Source: Crossiella cryophila
GTDB taxonomy: Bacteria; Actinomycetota; Actinomycetes; Mycobacteriales; Pseudonocardiaceae
Direction of reading: 5' to 3'
DNA length: 64,000 nt
Assembly (NCBI RefSeq): GCF_014204915.1
Contig: NZ_JACHMH010000001.1
Coordinates: forward strand, 9,585,501 to 9,649,500
Of the stretch, positions 18,953 to 28,428 are shown piece by piece (within the stretch, counting starts at the first letter, position 1; the number at the start of each line of letters is the position of its first letter). A program made the translations under genes and the position numbers. Below the pieces are notes generated by a model that worked only from the letters and a program-made list of their open reading frames with translations, did not search any database and was not told the origin of the DNA.

Positions 18953-19187
18953 GGACCCGCCTCCAGCAGTCCACTGTGGACCGCCCTGGCCAGTGCCTGA
19001 CCGAGCCTGCGGGCCGACCTGGTGGGCGGTAGCGGCGGCGCCCCGCCCACCAGGTCGATTTCCCGTCCGGTGAACGGAACGGGATGTTCGGTGAGCAGCC
19101 GGGTCAGTTCCCGCTGGAAGGACTCGGCCACCCGGTCGGCGTTGATCGAGCCGAAGCCGGTCAGCGCCAGCTCGCCGATCTCGATGT

Positions 19188-19197
<10 letters not shown>
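18949..19197 (-). CDS. Small eCIS-associated protein (82 aa)
   Basis: Encodes MGVNIEIGELALTGFGSI followed by a helical segment (DRVAESFQRELTRLLTEH) and a Pro-rich linker ending in RRLGQALARAVHSGLLEAGP. A small protein of this kind is, from memory, commonly found between the ATPase and the DUF4157 gene of actinobacterial eCIS loci. No enzymatic motif is visible. It starts at ATG 19197, overlapping the ATPase stop by 10 nt, and its TGA overlaps the start of the giant gene, which strongly supports translation. Function unknown; a scaffold or assembly factor is possible. Confidence 0.7.
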
Positions 19198-21080
<1,883 letters not shown>

Positions 21081-21097
21081 CCGCCGACCCCCTCTCC

Positions 21098-22318
21098 TCA
21101 GCCGGTGATCTCCACGCTGGGTCCGGTGAACGCGCCGCCCGCGAAGTCCAGCGGGCTCTGCGCGCCGTCCACCTGCACCCGCACCAGGTAGCGGCCTGCC
21201 ACCACGTTCTTGATCGGCACGATCAGCTCCCGCACCGGCTCGGGCACCCCGACCAGCGGGAACGGCGCGGTGAACTGGTAGCTGCGGGCCCGCGCCCCGG
21301 TGCCGTCAAGCAGCAGCTGGGCGCGCTGGTCGGCCTCGACCGGGATGTCCAGCCGCAGCCACACGCCCTGCCCGCGCCGTTCCGCGCGCAGCACCCTCGG
21401 CCGCCGGACATAGGGCGCGGCCGTGGATTCCAGCAGTGGCCGCGGCTCGCCGGCCGGGTCGAGCTGGACCGGGTAACGCAGCTGCACGGTGTGCACGCCT
21501 GGCGGCAGGTTGGGGGGCTGGCCGAGCACCACCTGGGCGTCGGAGATCCGGCGCACCGGCGCGACCAGCCCGCCGACCAGCGCCACCGGGTCCGGGCGGC
21601 CGAGGTTGAGCCCGATCAGCACCAGATCCCGGTCCGCGGTGATCGGCCCGGTGTCCGGCGGCGTGCCCTGATCCGCGCCCGGCGGCAGCGAGAGCACCTG
21701 CTCCACCACCGGCCGGACGAACGGCTCGACGTGGATGTGCCTGCGCAGCACCGGTTTCCCGGCCTGCGGGGTGCTGCGGCCGTCCACCAGCACCAGCGAG
21801 GCGAGGTAGTGCAGCGACACCGCGTACGGCGTCTGGAACAGCATCGACCACAGCTTCGACTGATCGTCCAGGTCGAGCTGGGCCGGGGTGAACCGGACCT
21901 TGTGCGGACTGGCCGCCAGATCGCTGCCTGCCAGGTGCGGGTGGAACAGCACCGCGTCCTCGATGTCCTTGCGGGCCAGGATCGGGTCCTCGTGCAGCGC
22001 CCGCACCACACTGCCCAGCAGCCGCTGCGGCAGCGCGCTGGCCTCCTCGCCGTAGAAGCTGATCAGGTAGTGCAGGTCCAGCGCGGCCTGCGGTTTGCGC
22101 AGCACCGCGCCGTCCGGGCCGCGGGTGGGCGCGTCCGCGTTGCGCAACGAGCCGTTCGGGGTGACCTGGTAGAGGAACACCGAGATCATCGGGTCCGACG
22201 GCGGATCGGCCGGCGGCTTCTGCGGGTTGACGTTGACCGCGATCCCGACGTCCAGGGACCGGGCCAGGTAGCCGCACAGGGCGTGCGTGACGGTGGCGAT
22301 GGCCAGTGTGTTGCTCAT
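21098..22318 (-). CDS. DUF4255 tail/sheath terminator (Afp16/Pvc16-like, 406 aa)
   Basis: The N-terminal ~190 residues (ATVTHALCGYLARSLD, PPSDPMISVFLYQVTPNGSL then RN, LDLHYLISFYGEE, LGSVVRALHEDPIL) match the DUF4255/Pvc16_N domain that caps the distal end of the tube and sheath. The C-terminal ~200 residues are beta-rich (LVLIGLNLGRPDPVALVGG, VRELIVPIKNV), resembling the IPT/Ig-like extensions found in longer family members. ATG at 22318 overlaps the upstream stop by 4 nt. Confidence 0.85.
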   Translation of the reverse strand: MSNTLAIATVTHALCGYLARSLDVGIAVNVNPQKPPADPPSDPMISVFLYQVTPNGSLRNADAPTRGPDGAVLRKPQAALDLHYLISFYGEEASALPQRLLGSVVRALHEDPILARKDIEDAVLFHPHLAGSDLAASPHKVRFTPAQLDLDDQSKLWSMLFQTPYAVSLHYLASLVLVDGRSTPQAGKPVLRRHIHVEPFVRPVVEQVLSLPPGADQGTPPDTGPITADRDLVLIGLNLGRPDPVALVGGLVAPVRRISDAQVVLGQPPNLPPGVHTVQLRYPVQLDPAGEPRPLLESTAAPYVRRPRVLRAERRGQGVWLRLDIPVEADQRAQLLLDGTGARARSYQFTAPFPLVGVPEPVRELIVPIKNVVAGRYLVRVQVDGAQSPLDFAGGAFTGPSVEITG

Positions 22319-22995
22319 CGGTCACCGCCGAGGTACTCGGCCAGTCCCAGCCCCGGTTCCGCCCGCCGCGACCGATCGCGTTGCCGGGCAACGGGATCCG
22401 GTGCGGTGGCGGTGACCTCGAGCCTGCCGATGCTGACCGTCACCGCCGGCGGCGCGGGTTCCGGCCCGCGCCGCCGCCGGGGAGTCACCGCGGCCTGGGG
22501 TCGAGGCCCAGGCCGCGGTGGGGCTGCGGGGCCGACCGATGCGGCTGGGGATTCCACATCGGCCGGCCCGTGGGGTGGAGCGGCGGTAACCGGGATCCGC
22601 CGCTCCGTGATGGTCTCGTTGACAGAACGGATCTCCTGGCGCACGGGTTCAACCACCGTGCGCACCGGCAGCAGCGCCGGCGTCGACACCGGCTCGGCCC
22701 AGGTGGACGCGGTCACCGGCGGGCCTGCCGTCGGTGAGTGCACCGGAGCCGGTTCCGCCGCTGGTGCGGCGGCCGGTGGTGGGACGGCGCGCGGCGCTGC
22801 CGCCGGGCTCCCCGGACCTGCGACGGCCGGGGTGGTGGCCCGCGGTGCCTCGGCGGAGTCGGGTTCCGCCGCCGCGGGTACGGAGGTCTCGAAGAGCTGG
22901 TTCAGCCTTGGCCGCACCGGGGTGGCGTCGGTGGGCAGGCCCGCGCCGGGCAGGCAGCGGGCGAGCAGGCGGTCGAGGAAGTCGGGTTCAGTCAT
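22315..22995 (-). CDS. Pro/Ala-rich eCIS protein with a conserved-looking C-terminal tail (226 aa)
   Basis: The first ~30 residues (DFLDRLLARCLPG ... RPRLNQLFE) are followed by ~140 residues of low-complexity Pro/Ala/Val, then VTVSIGRLEVTAT, a basic patch and LGLAEYLGGDR at the end. The ordered ends joined by a flexible linker suggest a tether, and a terminal motif of this type is familiar from other eCIS loci at this position. No known catalytic motif. ATG at 22995 overlaps the CxxC protein gene by 8 nt and its stop overlaps the DUF4255 gene by 4 nt. Role unknown. Confidence 0.7.
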   Translation of the reverse strand: MTEPDFLDRLLARCLPGAGLPTDATPVRPRLNQLFETSVPAAAEPDSAEAPRATTPAVAGPGSPAAAPRAVPPPAAAPAAEPAPVHSPTAGPPVTASTWAEPVSTPALLPVRTVVEPVRQEIRSVNETITERRIPVTAAPPHGPADVESPAASVGPAAPPRPGPRPQAAVTPRRRRGPEPAPPAVTVSIGRLEVTATAPDPVARQRDRSRRAEPGLGLAEYLGGDR

Positions 22996-23707
22996 GTCCC
23001 ACCAGCTCCAGGTAGTAGCGGCGGCGGGTGGGGCTCAGCGCGAGCACCTCCGGCTCGGTCCAGCCGTAGGCCCCGGCCAGGGCGTGCACGTCCAGCAGCA
23101 GGCCGCGGGCCCAGGAGTCGAGTTCGGCCCACAGGTAGGCGGCGATGTCCAGCAGTGCCCTGGCCCGGCTGCCGCAGGCCACGCAGGGCACGTCGAGCAG
23201 CACCTCGGCGGCCGGGTCGAGTCCGGCGGCGGCCGCGGCCACCGCGGTCCGCGCCGACGGCGGGAGGTCGTCGGCGCCGACCGGGTGGCCGTCCCAGGTG
23301 GCGGTCAGCACGATCCGCCGCAGCAGCGCGGTCCGCGCGTCCCGGCCGGCCGCGCCGGCGGCGAGCACGTCGGCCGGGGTCGGCGGGCGCACCCGCACCC
23401 GGTAGCCCTCGTGTTCGACCCACACCGGTTCGGCGGTCGAGCCGATGGCCAGCACCGCGCCCGCGGTGAAGTCGAACTCCAGTTCCTCGGCGCAGTCCGG
23501 GCAGGACAGCCGCCCGTTGAGCCGGTCGCCGAAGAGTTCCCGGCGCAGCCCGAACAGCTCGCGGTCCCGCTGCCCCACCGGGGCCGCGAGCAGTTCGGTG
23601 GCACCGGCCGCCGGGCGGGCCAGCCGGTGCAGCAGGAGCGCGCGCTGGGTGTGTCCGGCCGCCAGCCCGCGCTCCCAGGCATCCAGCAGCTCGCTCGCGG
23701 CCGCCAT
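22988..23707 (-). CDS. CxxC/CxxC tail assembly protein (T4 gp26/chaperone-like, 239 aa)
   Basis: Two CxxC pairs are visible: SCPDCAEELEFDF near residue 70 and VPCVACGSRARALLD near residue 175, consistent with one structural zinc site. The C-terminus GWTEPEVLALSPTRRRYYLE resembles the short tail-assembly chaperone segments that follow the tube gene in contractile tails. Actinobacterial eCIS loci usually have a protein of this type right after the tube gene. ATG at 23707, 4 nt after the tube stop. It probably helps tube or hub assembly rather than being a main structural subunit. Confidence 0.65.
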   Translation of the reverse strand: MAAASELLDAWERGLAAGHTQRALLLHRLARPAAGATELLAAPVGQRDRELFGLRRELFGDRLNGRLSCPDCAEELEFDFTAGAVLAIGSTAEPVWVEHEGYRVRVRPPTPADVLAAGAAGRDARTALLRRIVLTATWDGHPVGADDLPPSARTAVAAAAAGLDPAAEVLLDVPCVACGSRARALLDIAAYLWAELDSWARGLLLDVHALAGAYGWTEPEVLALSPTRRRYYLELVGHD

Positions 23708-23711
23708 CGGC

Positions 23712-24236
23712 TCAGGCCGGGTTGCTCAGCGACGGTTCCTCTGGTTCGGCGACCTCGTAGTCCCGTTCCCAGCCCTCGCATTCCAGCTTCAGGCTCTGGA
23801 TGGCGACCGCGTTGGCGTTCGCGTCCAGCTCGCCCAGCACCTGGTACTCACTCGGCCAGGCCCGGTAGACCTTGTAGGCCAGCGCGACCTGCCCGGACTC
23901 GTTGAGCACCTGGATGACGATGTCCTTGCGGAAGTCCCGCAGCGACATCTCCGCGCCGCGGCCCTGCCCGACCAGCCAGACCTTGTTGGCCCAGCGGTCG
24001 AAGTCCGGGTCGTGGGTGACCCCGCGTTCCAGCGTGATCGCCTCGAACTCGGTGCGGCCCGCGGACTTGCGCGGTGAACTGGCGTCGCCGCCGCTGCGGT
24101 GCTTGACCACCTCGGTGGTGCGCTTGAGCGGACTGATCTTGGACACGCCTGCCACCACGCGGCCGTCGCAGACCACCAGGAACTTGAAGTTCTTGTACGG
24201 GTCGAACCGCTGCGGGTTGACGGTGAACTCGGCCAT
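23712..24236 (-). CDS. Inner tube protein (T4 gp19/Afp1-like, 174 aa)
   Basis: Hcp/gp19-fold tube subunit. The motifs FDPYKNFKFLVVCDGRVVAG, RTTEVVKHRSGGD, ITLERGVTHDPDFDRWANKV and LNESGQVALAYKVYRAWPSE are all family hallmarks. Length ~174 is close to the normal 150-170. ATG at 24236, 8 nt after the sheath stop. Only a single tube gene is seen, whereas Afp and PVC have two or more tube paralogues; the CIS_tube protein further along would act as the initiator. Confidence 0.93.
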   Translation of the reverse strand: MAEFTVNPQRFDPYKNFKFLVVCDGRVVAGVSKISPLKRTTEVVKHRSGGDASSPRKSAGRTEFEAITLERGVTHDPDFDRWANKVWLVGQGRGAEMSLRDFRKDIVIQVLNESGQVALAYKVYRAWPSEYQVLGELDANANAVAIQSLKLECEGWERDYEVAEPEEPSLSNPA

Positions 24237-24244
24237 GAGTACCC

Positions 24245-26137
24245 CTAGACCTCGATCTGTCCGGCGAGCTGCTCGATCTTGATGATCACGAACTCCGCCG
24301 GTTTCAACGGGGCGAAGCCGACCAGGACATTCACCACGCCGCTGTTGATGTCGTTCTGCGTCGTGGTGTCCTTGTCACATTTCACGAAGTAGGCGTCCCT
24401 GGCCGAGGTGCCCTGGAATGCGCCGCGTTCGAACAGCGAGTGCATGAATGCGCCGACATTCAGTCGAATTTGCGCCCAGAGCCGTTCGTCGTTGGGTTCG
24501 AAAACCACCCACTTCGTGCCGCGATACAGACTTTCCTCGATCATCAGCGCGGTACGCCGGACCGGCACGTACTTCCACTGCGATGGGGTCGCGTCCGCAC
24601 CGTCGAGGGTGCGCGCGCCCCAGACCACCGGGCCGATCACCGGGAAGGACCGGACGCAGTTCACGGCCAATGGGTTGAGCAGGCCGTTCTCCGGATCGGT
24701 CATCGGCACGGTGAGGCCCTGCACCGAGTTGAGCCTGGTCTCGGTGCCGGCGGGGGCCTTCCACACGCCGCGTTCGGCGTCGGTGCGGGCCATCACGCCT
24801 GCCACCGCGCCCGAGGGCGGGAAGGCACGCAGCCGGCCGCTGAGCGGGTCGAGCAGTTGCAGCCGGGGGAAGTAGAGCGCGGCGTGATCGCTGCGGACCG
24901 AGCCGAGCCGGTGCAGGTTGGCCCGCACCGCGTCCACGCTCGACCACGCGGCCGGGGCGTCCACCAGCAGGAACATCCGTTTGGACCGGCACAGCCTGGT
25001 GGCGTGGCCGAGCACGTCGACCATCCTGGTGAGGTCGGTGTCGCCGGGCAGCGCGGCGGCCTCGGGCAGTGCGAGCAGGCCGACGTCGTCGACATCGCGC
25101 AACGCGTAGAGCCCGGTCTTGGCGCCCTCGTTGCCGATCAGCTCGGTGTGTCCGGGCAGCGCGCCGTCCTCGCCGGGCCTGCCGGGGGCCTGGGCCTCGG
25201 TGTCCACCCCGCCGAAGGCGTAGGCGGTGACGTTGCGGCCGGCGCCGAAGCCGAGGTTGTTGCCGACCGAGCCCTCCAGCTTGAGCACCACCCCGGCGTC
25301 GGAGGTGCCCGCGACGACCTGCAGCCGGTGCCCGCGCACGGTGACGGTGGCCGCGCCGTAGGTGCGATCGCCGGGGGTGTCCGGCAGCGTGCGCAGCTTG
25401 TTCTCCAGCAGCAACGCCAGCTCGATCAGGTTGGCGGGCTTGGGATCGCCGGATTTGAGCAGGGTCAGTTTGTGCACCGTCGACCCGCCGAGCACGGAGA
25501 CCTCCAGCTCACCGGAGGGGTCGGGCACGGTGCCGGCGAACTTGGCCGAGTTGGTGCCGACCGGGTCCGGCCGCTGGATGGGCTCGGGGTCGTTGTCCAC
25601 GGTGAGGGTGACCAGCCGGGAACTGCCGTTGACCACCGCGGCGACGTACCGTTCGTGGTCGGCGTCCATGGACAGGTCGGCGTAGCTCTCCCGCTGCCCA
25701 CTGGGGTGGCTGAGCTGGAGGTTGAAGGTGGCATCCGGCGTCGGAGTACCGTGATCGACACTGACTCGAAGCCCGTTTCCCCAGGTCCCGGGCTCGCGGG
25801 CACGTAAGGTGAGCACCCGTTTCTTCCCGGCGTCGGCCCGGCTGTAGATGCCGGCGGTGGCGTGCCCGGCGCCCTTGGCGACCCGGACGATCACGGCGAC
25901 GGTGCCACCGTTGAGGAAGAACTGCTGTACGGCGTAGCTGACCGCGCTGGCGCCGGCCAGGCCGCCGAAGCGACGCTCGAAGTCGGCGAAGCTGGTGATC
26001 GTGACGGCCTCGTTGACCGGGCCGCGGCTGGTGTAGCCGACAAAGGCGGTCACCGAGGTCGAGACCGCGGCGACCGTGCGGACCCGGCTGGGCAGCTCCT
26101 CGATGTAGACGCCTGGATAGGTCGGCGTGACGGGCAT
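24245..26137 (-). CDS. Contractile tail sheath protein (630 aa)
   Basis: N-terminal YPGVYIEELPSRVRTVAAV, TSVTAFVGYTSRGPVNEA and FADFERRFGGL are the conserved sheath N-terminus. The C-terminal ~150 residues (VWGARTLDGAD, WKYVPVRRTALMIEESLYRG, KWVVFEPND, FERGAFQG, PAEFVIIKIEQL) are the conserved core and the handshake arm. The middle carries a long variable insertion, usual for eCIS sheaths. The ATG at 26137 is chosen because GGAGGTGG sits 5 nt upstream and YPGVYIEE then has the normal spacing from the N-terminus. It is the first gene of the eCIS operon, so the operon promoter should lie in the 26.14-26.65 kb gap. Confidence 0.95.
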   Translation of the reverse strand: MPVTPTYPGVYIEELPSRVRTVAAVSTSVTAFVGYTSRGPVNEAVTITSFADFERRFGGLAGASAVSYAVQQFFLNGGTVAVIVRVAKGAGHATAGIYSRADAGKKRVLTLRAREPGTWGNGLRVSVDHGTPTPDATFNLQLSHPSGQRESYADLSMDADHERYVAAVVNGSSRLVTLTVDNDPEPIQRPDPVGTNSAKFAGTVPDPSGELEVSVLGGSTVHKLTLLKSGDPKPANLIELALLLENKLRTLPDTPGDRTYGAATVTVRGHRLQVVAGTSDAGVVLKLEGSVGNNLGFGAGRNVTAYAFGGVDTEAQAPGRPGEDGALPGHTELIGNEGAKTGLYALRDVDDVGLLALPEAAALPGDTDLTRMVDVLGHATRLCRSKRMFLLVDAPAAWSSVDAVRANLHRLGSVRSDHAALYFPRLQLLDPLSGRLRAFPPSGAVAGVMARTDAERGVWKAPAGTETRLNSVQGLTVPMTDPENGLLNPLAVNCVRSFPVIGPVVWGARTLDGADATPSQWKYVPVRRTALMIEESLYRGTKWVVFEPNDERLWAQIRLNVGAFMHSLFERGAFQGTSARDAYFVKCDKDTTTQNDINSGVVNVLVGFAPLKPAEFVIIKIEQLAGQIEV

Positions 26138-26320
26138 GCCACCTCCATTCCTCGAAACAGCGGCGTTCAAGGAAAAGAGCACATGCCGAATAAGACCCCC
26201 AGAAACCACGCCAACGCCGGACCAACCGCCACGAGCAATTGATCACGTCAGAACGCGGTACGTGCCGGGATCCCCACCCCTTTTCCCCTCACACAACGGC
26301 CACACAAGGACCGTCGCCCA

Positions 26321-26349
26321 GTTTTGTGCCGCCCGCGGACAGGTGTCAA
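26321..26349 (-). promoter_or_regulatory. Candidate eCIS operon promoter
   Basis: Reading the minus strand, a perfect TTGACA (26349-26344) is followed after 17 nt by CAAAAC (26326-26321), a weak -10. It would give a leader of about 180 nt before the sheath ATG. A closer alternative is TTGGCG-16-TATTCG around 26215-26188. Neither is decisive. Confidence 0.3.
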
Positions 26350-26440
26350 CCGCTTCTGTGCTTATGGTGCCCGGAAGAGCAGAGGATGACTCGAACGGCC
26401 CAACCAAGCCACAACCAGGACCATTCGGCCCATTCCCGGG

Positions 26441-26454
26441 TACTTAATCAAGTA
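26441..26454. promoter_or_regulatory. Palindrome TACTTAATCAAGTA, candidate operator
   Basis: TACTT and AAGTA are perfect inverted arms around a 4-nt centre. It is one of the few AT-rich palindromes in this GC-rich window and lies between the two divergent units. It could bind a regulator of either side; no family-specific match is claimed. Confidence 0.35.
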
Positions 26455-26600
26455 AGTCCCGGACAGCCGATCATGCGGTTACCCCGGCGAATTCCCGGCA
26501 GCACACACCAGGCCCGCCGGGCTCAGCCCAGCCCGCGGGCCCGTCCGGCCGAACACCCCCTGGACCGGGCCGGCAGCCGCCCCCACGCCCCCACCCGAGG

Positions 26601-26629
26601 TTGCGTTCACTGCGTTTGTTGCGGATACT
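26601..26629 (+). promoter_or_regulatory. Promoter of the HTH/PIN toxin-antitoxin pair
   Basis: TTGCGT (26601-26606), 17-nt spacer, GATACT (26624-26629). The predicted start near 26636 leaves a ~15-nt leader with GGAGGAGG just before the ATG at 26652. Two direct copies of ACTGCGTTT (26610-26618 and 26627-26635) overlap the promoter and could be the site where the antitoxin represses its own operon. Confidence 0.6.
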
Positions 26630-26651
26630 GCGTTTAGCGGAGGAGGCATCC

Positions 26652-27110
26652 ATGACGACACTGGCGAACGACCAGGTGCAACCGGACGAGGGCGACGTCC
26701 GGACCGCGGACGCCGCCCTGGCCAGGGTCACCGACTACCTGGCCAGTCATCCCGACGGCCCCAACGAGATCCGCCTGCGGGTGGCCGAGGACGGCGAGGA
26801 GCTGATCGTGCCGCGCGCCGCGGTCGAACTGTTCGCCCGGATCCTGGCGCACATGGCCGCGGGCCAGGGCGTCTCAGTGGTGCCCACCAACGCCGAACTG
26901 ACCACCCAGCAGGCCGCCGACCTGCTGAACGTCTCCCGCCCGTACCTGATCGGCCTGCTCGACGCCGGCGAGATCGACTACCGCAAGGTGGGCAAACACC
27001 GCCGGATCCGGGTCACCTCGCTGCTGGGGTACCTGCGGCGTGACGACCAACGTCGACGCGAGGCGGCCGACGAGCTGACCGCGTTGACCCAGGAGATGGG
27101 TTTGACCTGA
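26652..27110 (+). CDS. Excisionase-type HTH antitoxin-like protein (152 aa)
   Basis: The C-terminal ~70 residues contain a MerR/excisionase-like helix-turn-helix: LTTQQAADLLNVSRPYLIGL, then LDAGEIDYRKVGKHRRIRV. The N-terminal half (ADAALARVTDYLASHPD, EIRLRVAEDGEELIVPRAA) may hold the toxin-binding part. GGAGGAGG precedes the ATG at 26652. The downstream PIN gene starts 1 nt after this stop, the usual arrangement of an antitoxin-first operon. Expected role: repress the operon and neutralise the PIN RNase. Not part of the eCIS by sequence, although next to it. Confidence 0.8.
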   Translation: MTTLANDQVQPDEGDVRTADAALARVTDYLASHPDGPNEIRLRVAEDGEELIVPRAAVELFARILAHMAAGQGVSVVPTNAELTTQQAADLLNVSRPYLIGLLDAGEIDYRKVGKHRRIRVTSLLGYLRRDDQRRREAADELTALTQEMGLT

Positions 27111-27111
27111 G

Positions 27112-27666
27112 TTGTCCTTCGTCGTGGTCTACGACGCGTGTGTGCTCTACCCCAGCACACTGCGCGACCTGCTGATCCGCATCGCCCGCGCCGGCCTGGT
27201 GCAGGCGAAGTGGACCAACCGGATCCTGGACGAGGTCTTCGACAGCCTGCGCACGCACCGGCCCGACCTGGCCCCGGACGCGCTCGCCCGCACCCGCAAG
27301 CTCATGGTGTGCGCGGTCAGGGACTGCCTGGTGACCAACTACGAACCGCTCGAAGCCGGACTCGAACTCCCCGATCCCGACGACCGGCACGTGCTGGCCG
27401 CCGCGATCAAGGCCCGCGCGCAGGTGATCGTGACCAACAACCTCAAGGACTTCCCGCCGGGCCAGGTCGGGCAGTGGGACATAGAGGCGAAGTCCGCCGA
27501 CGACTTCGTGCTGGACCAGATCGACCTCGACGCCAAGGTCGTGTGGAACTGCGTCCAGCAGATCGCCGACGCGCGCCGCCGCCCACCGGAACGCCCCGAG
27601 GACACCCTGCTCGCCCTGGAACGCAACGGCCTGATCCGCTCAGTAGCCGCCCTCCACCGCGCCTGA
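27112..27666 (+). CDS. PIN-domain toxin-like ribonuclease (184 aa)
   Basis: N-terminal VVVYDACVLYPSTLRDLLIR supplies the first PIN Asp (YDAC). Further acidic residues follow at WTNRILDEVFDSL and PDPDDRHVLAAAIKARAQ, and VIVTNNLKDFP is the conserved TNNxxDF block. This matches the VapC-like family paired with excisionase-type antitoxins. The TTG at 27112 is preferred because it puts MSFVVVYDA in register with relatives; a GTG four codons later is an alternative. Likely function: metal-dependent endoribonuclease held in check by the preceding gene. Its 3' end is followed by three 22-bp repeat units. Confidence 0.85.
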   Translation: MSFVVVYDACVLYPSTLRDLLIRIARAGLVQAKWTNRILDEVFDSLRTHRPDLAPDALARTRKLMVCAVRDCLVTNYEPLEAGLELPDPDDRHVLAAAIKARAQVIVTNNLKDFPPGQVGQWDIEAKSADDFVLDQIDLDAKVVWNCVQQIADARRRPPERPEDTLLALERNGLIRSVAALHRA

Positions 27667-27677
27667 CCCGACCGCGC

Positions 27678-27743
27678 GTGTTGGCCGTTCTCGTACCCCG
27701 TGTTGGCCGTTCTCGTACGCCGTGTTGGCCGTTATGGGACGCG
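27678..27743 (+). repeat. 22-bp repeat array I (three units)
   Basis: GTGTTGGCCGTT begins at 27678, 27700 and 27722, an exact 22-bp period. Between the cores is (T/A)CTCGTAC-type sequence. The array lies in the 81-nt gap between the convergent stops of the PIN gene and kdpE, in the sense of the PIN gene. No classical terminator is seen in this gap. Confidence 0.9.
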
Positions 27744-27747
27744 CGGC

Positions 27748-28424
<677 letters not shown>

Positions 28425-28428
<4 letters not shown>

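Larger units (their letters stand above)
26138..26651. other. 514-nt divergent intergenic region between the eCIS operon and the HTH/PIN pair
   Basis: No gene is supported here. It separates two divergent transcription units and holds the promoters for both. Besides the sites listed separately, it contains an apparently decayed 22-bp repeat core (AACGGCCACAC around 26296, one base shorter than AACGGCCAACAC). The base composition is less GC-rich around 26160-26260 and 26340-26460 than in flanking genes. Confidence 0.7.

Noticed and set aside
27678-27743. CRISPR array interpretation of the 22-bp repeats
   Set aside because: Units are directly tandem with only about 10 variable bases between cores, no 30-40 nt unique spacers, both orientations occur and no cas gene is present.
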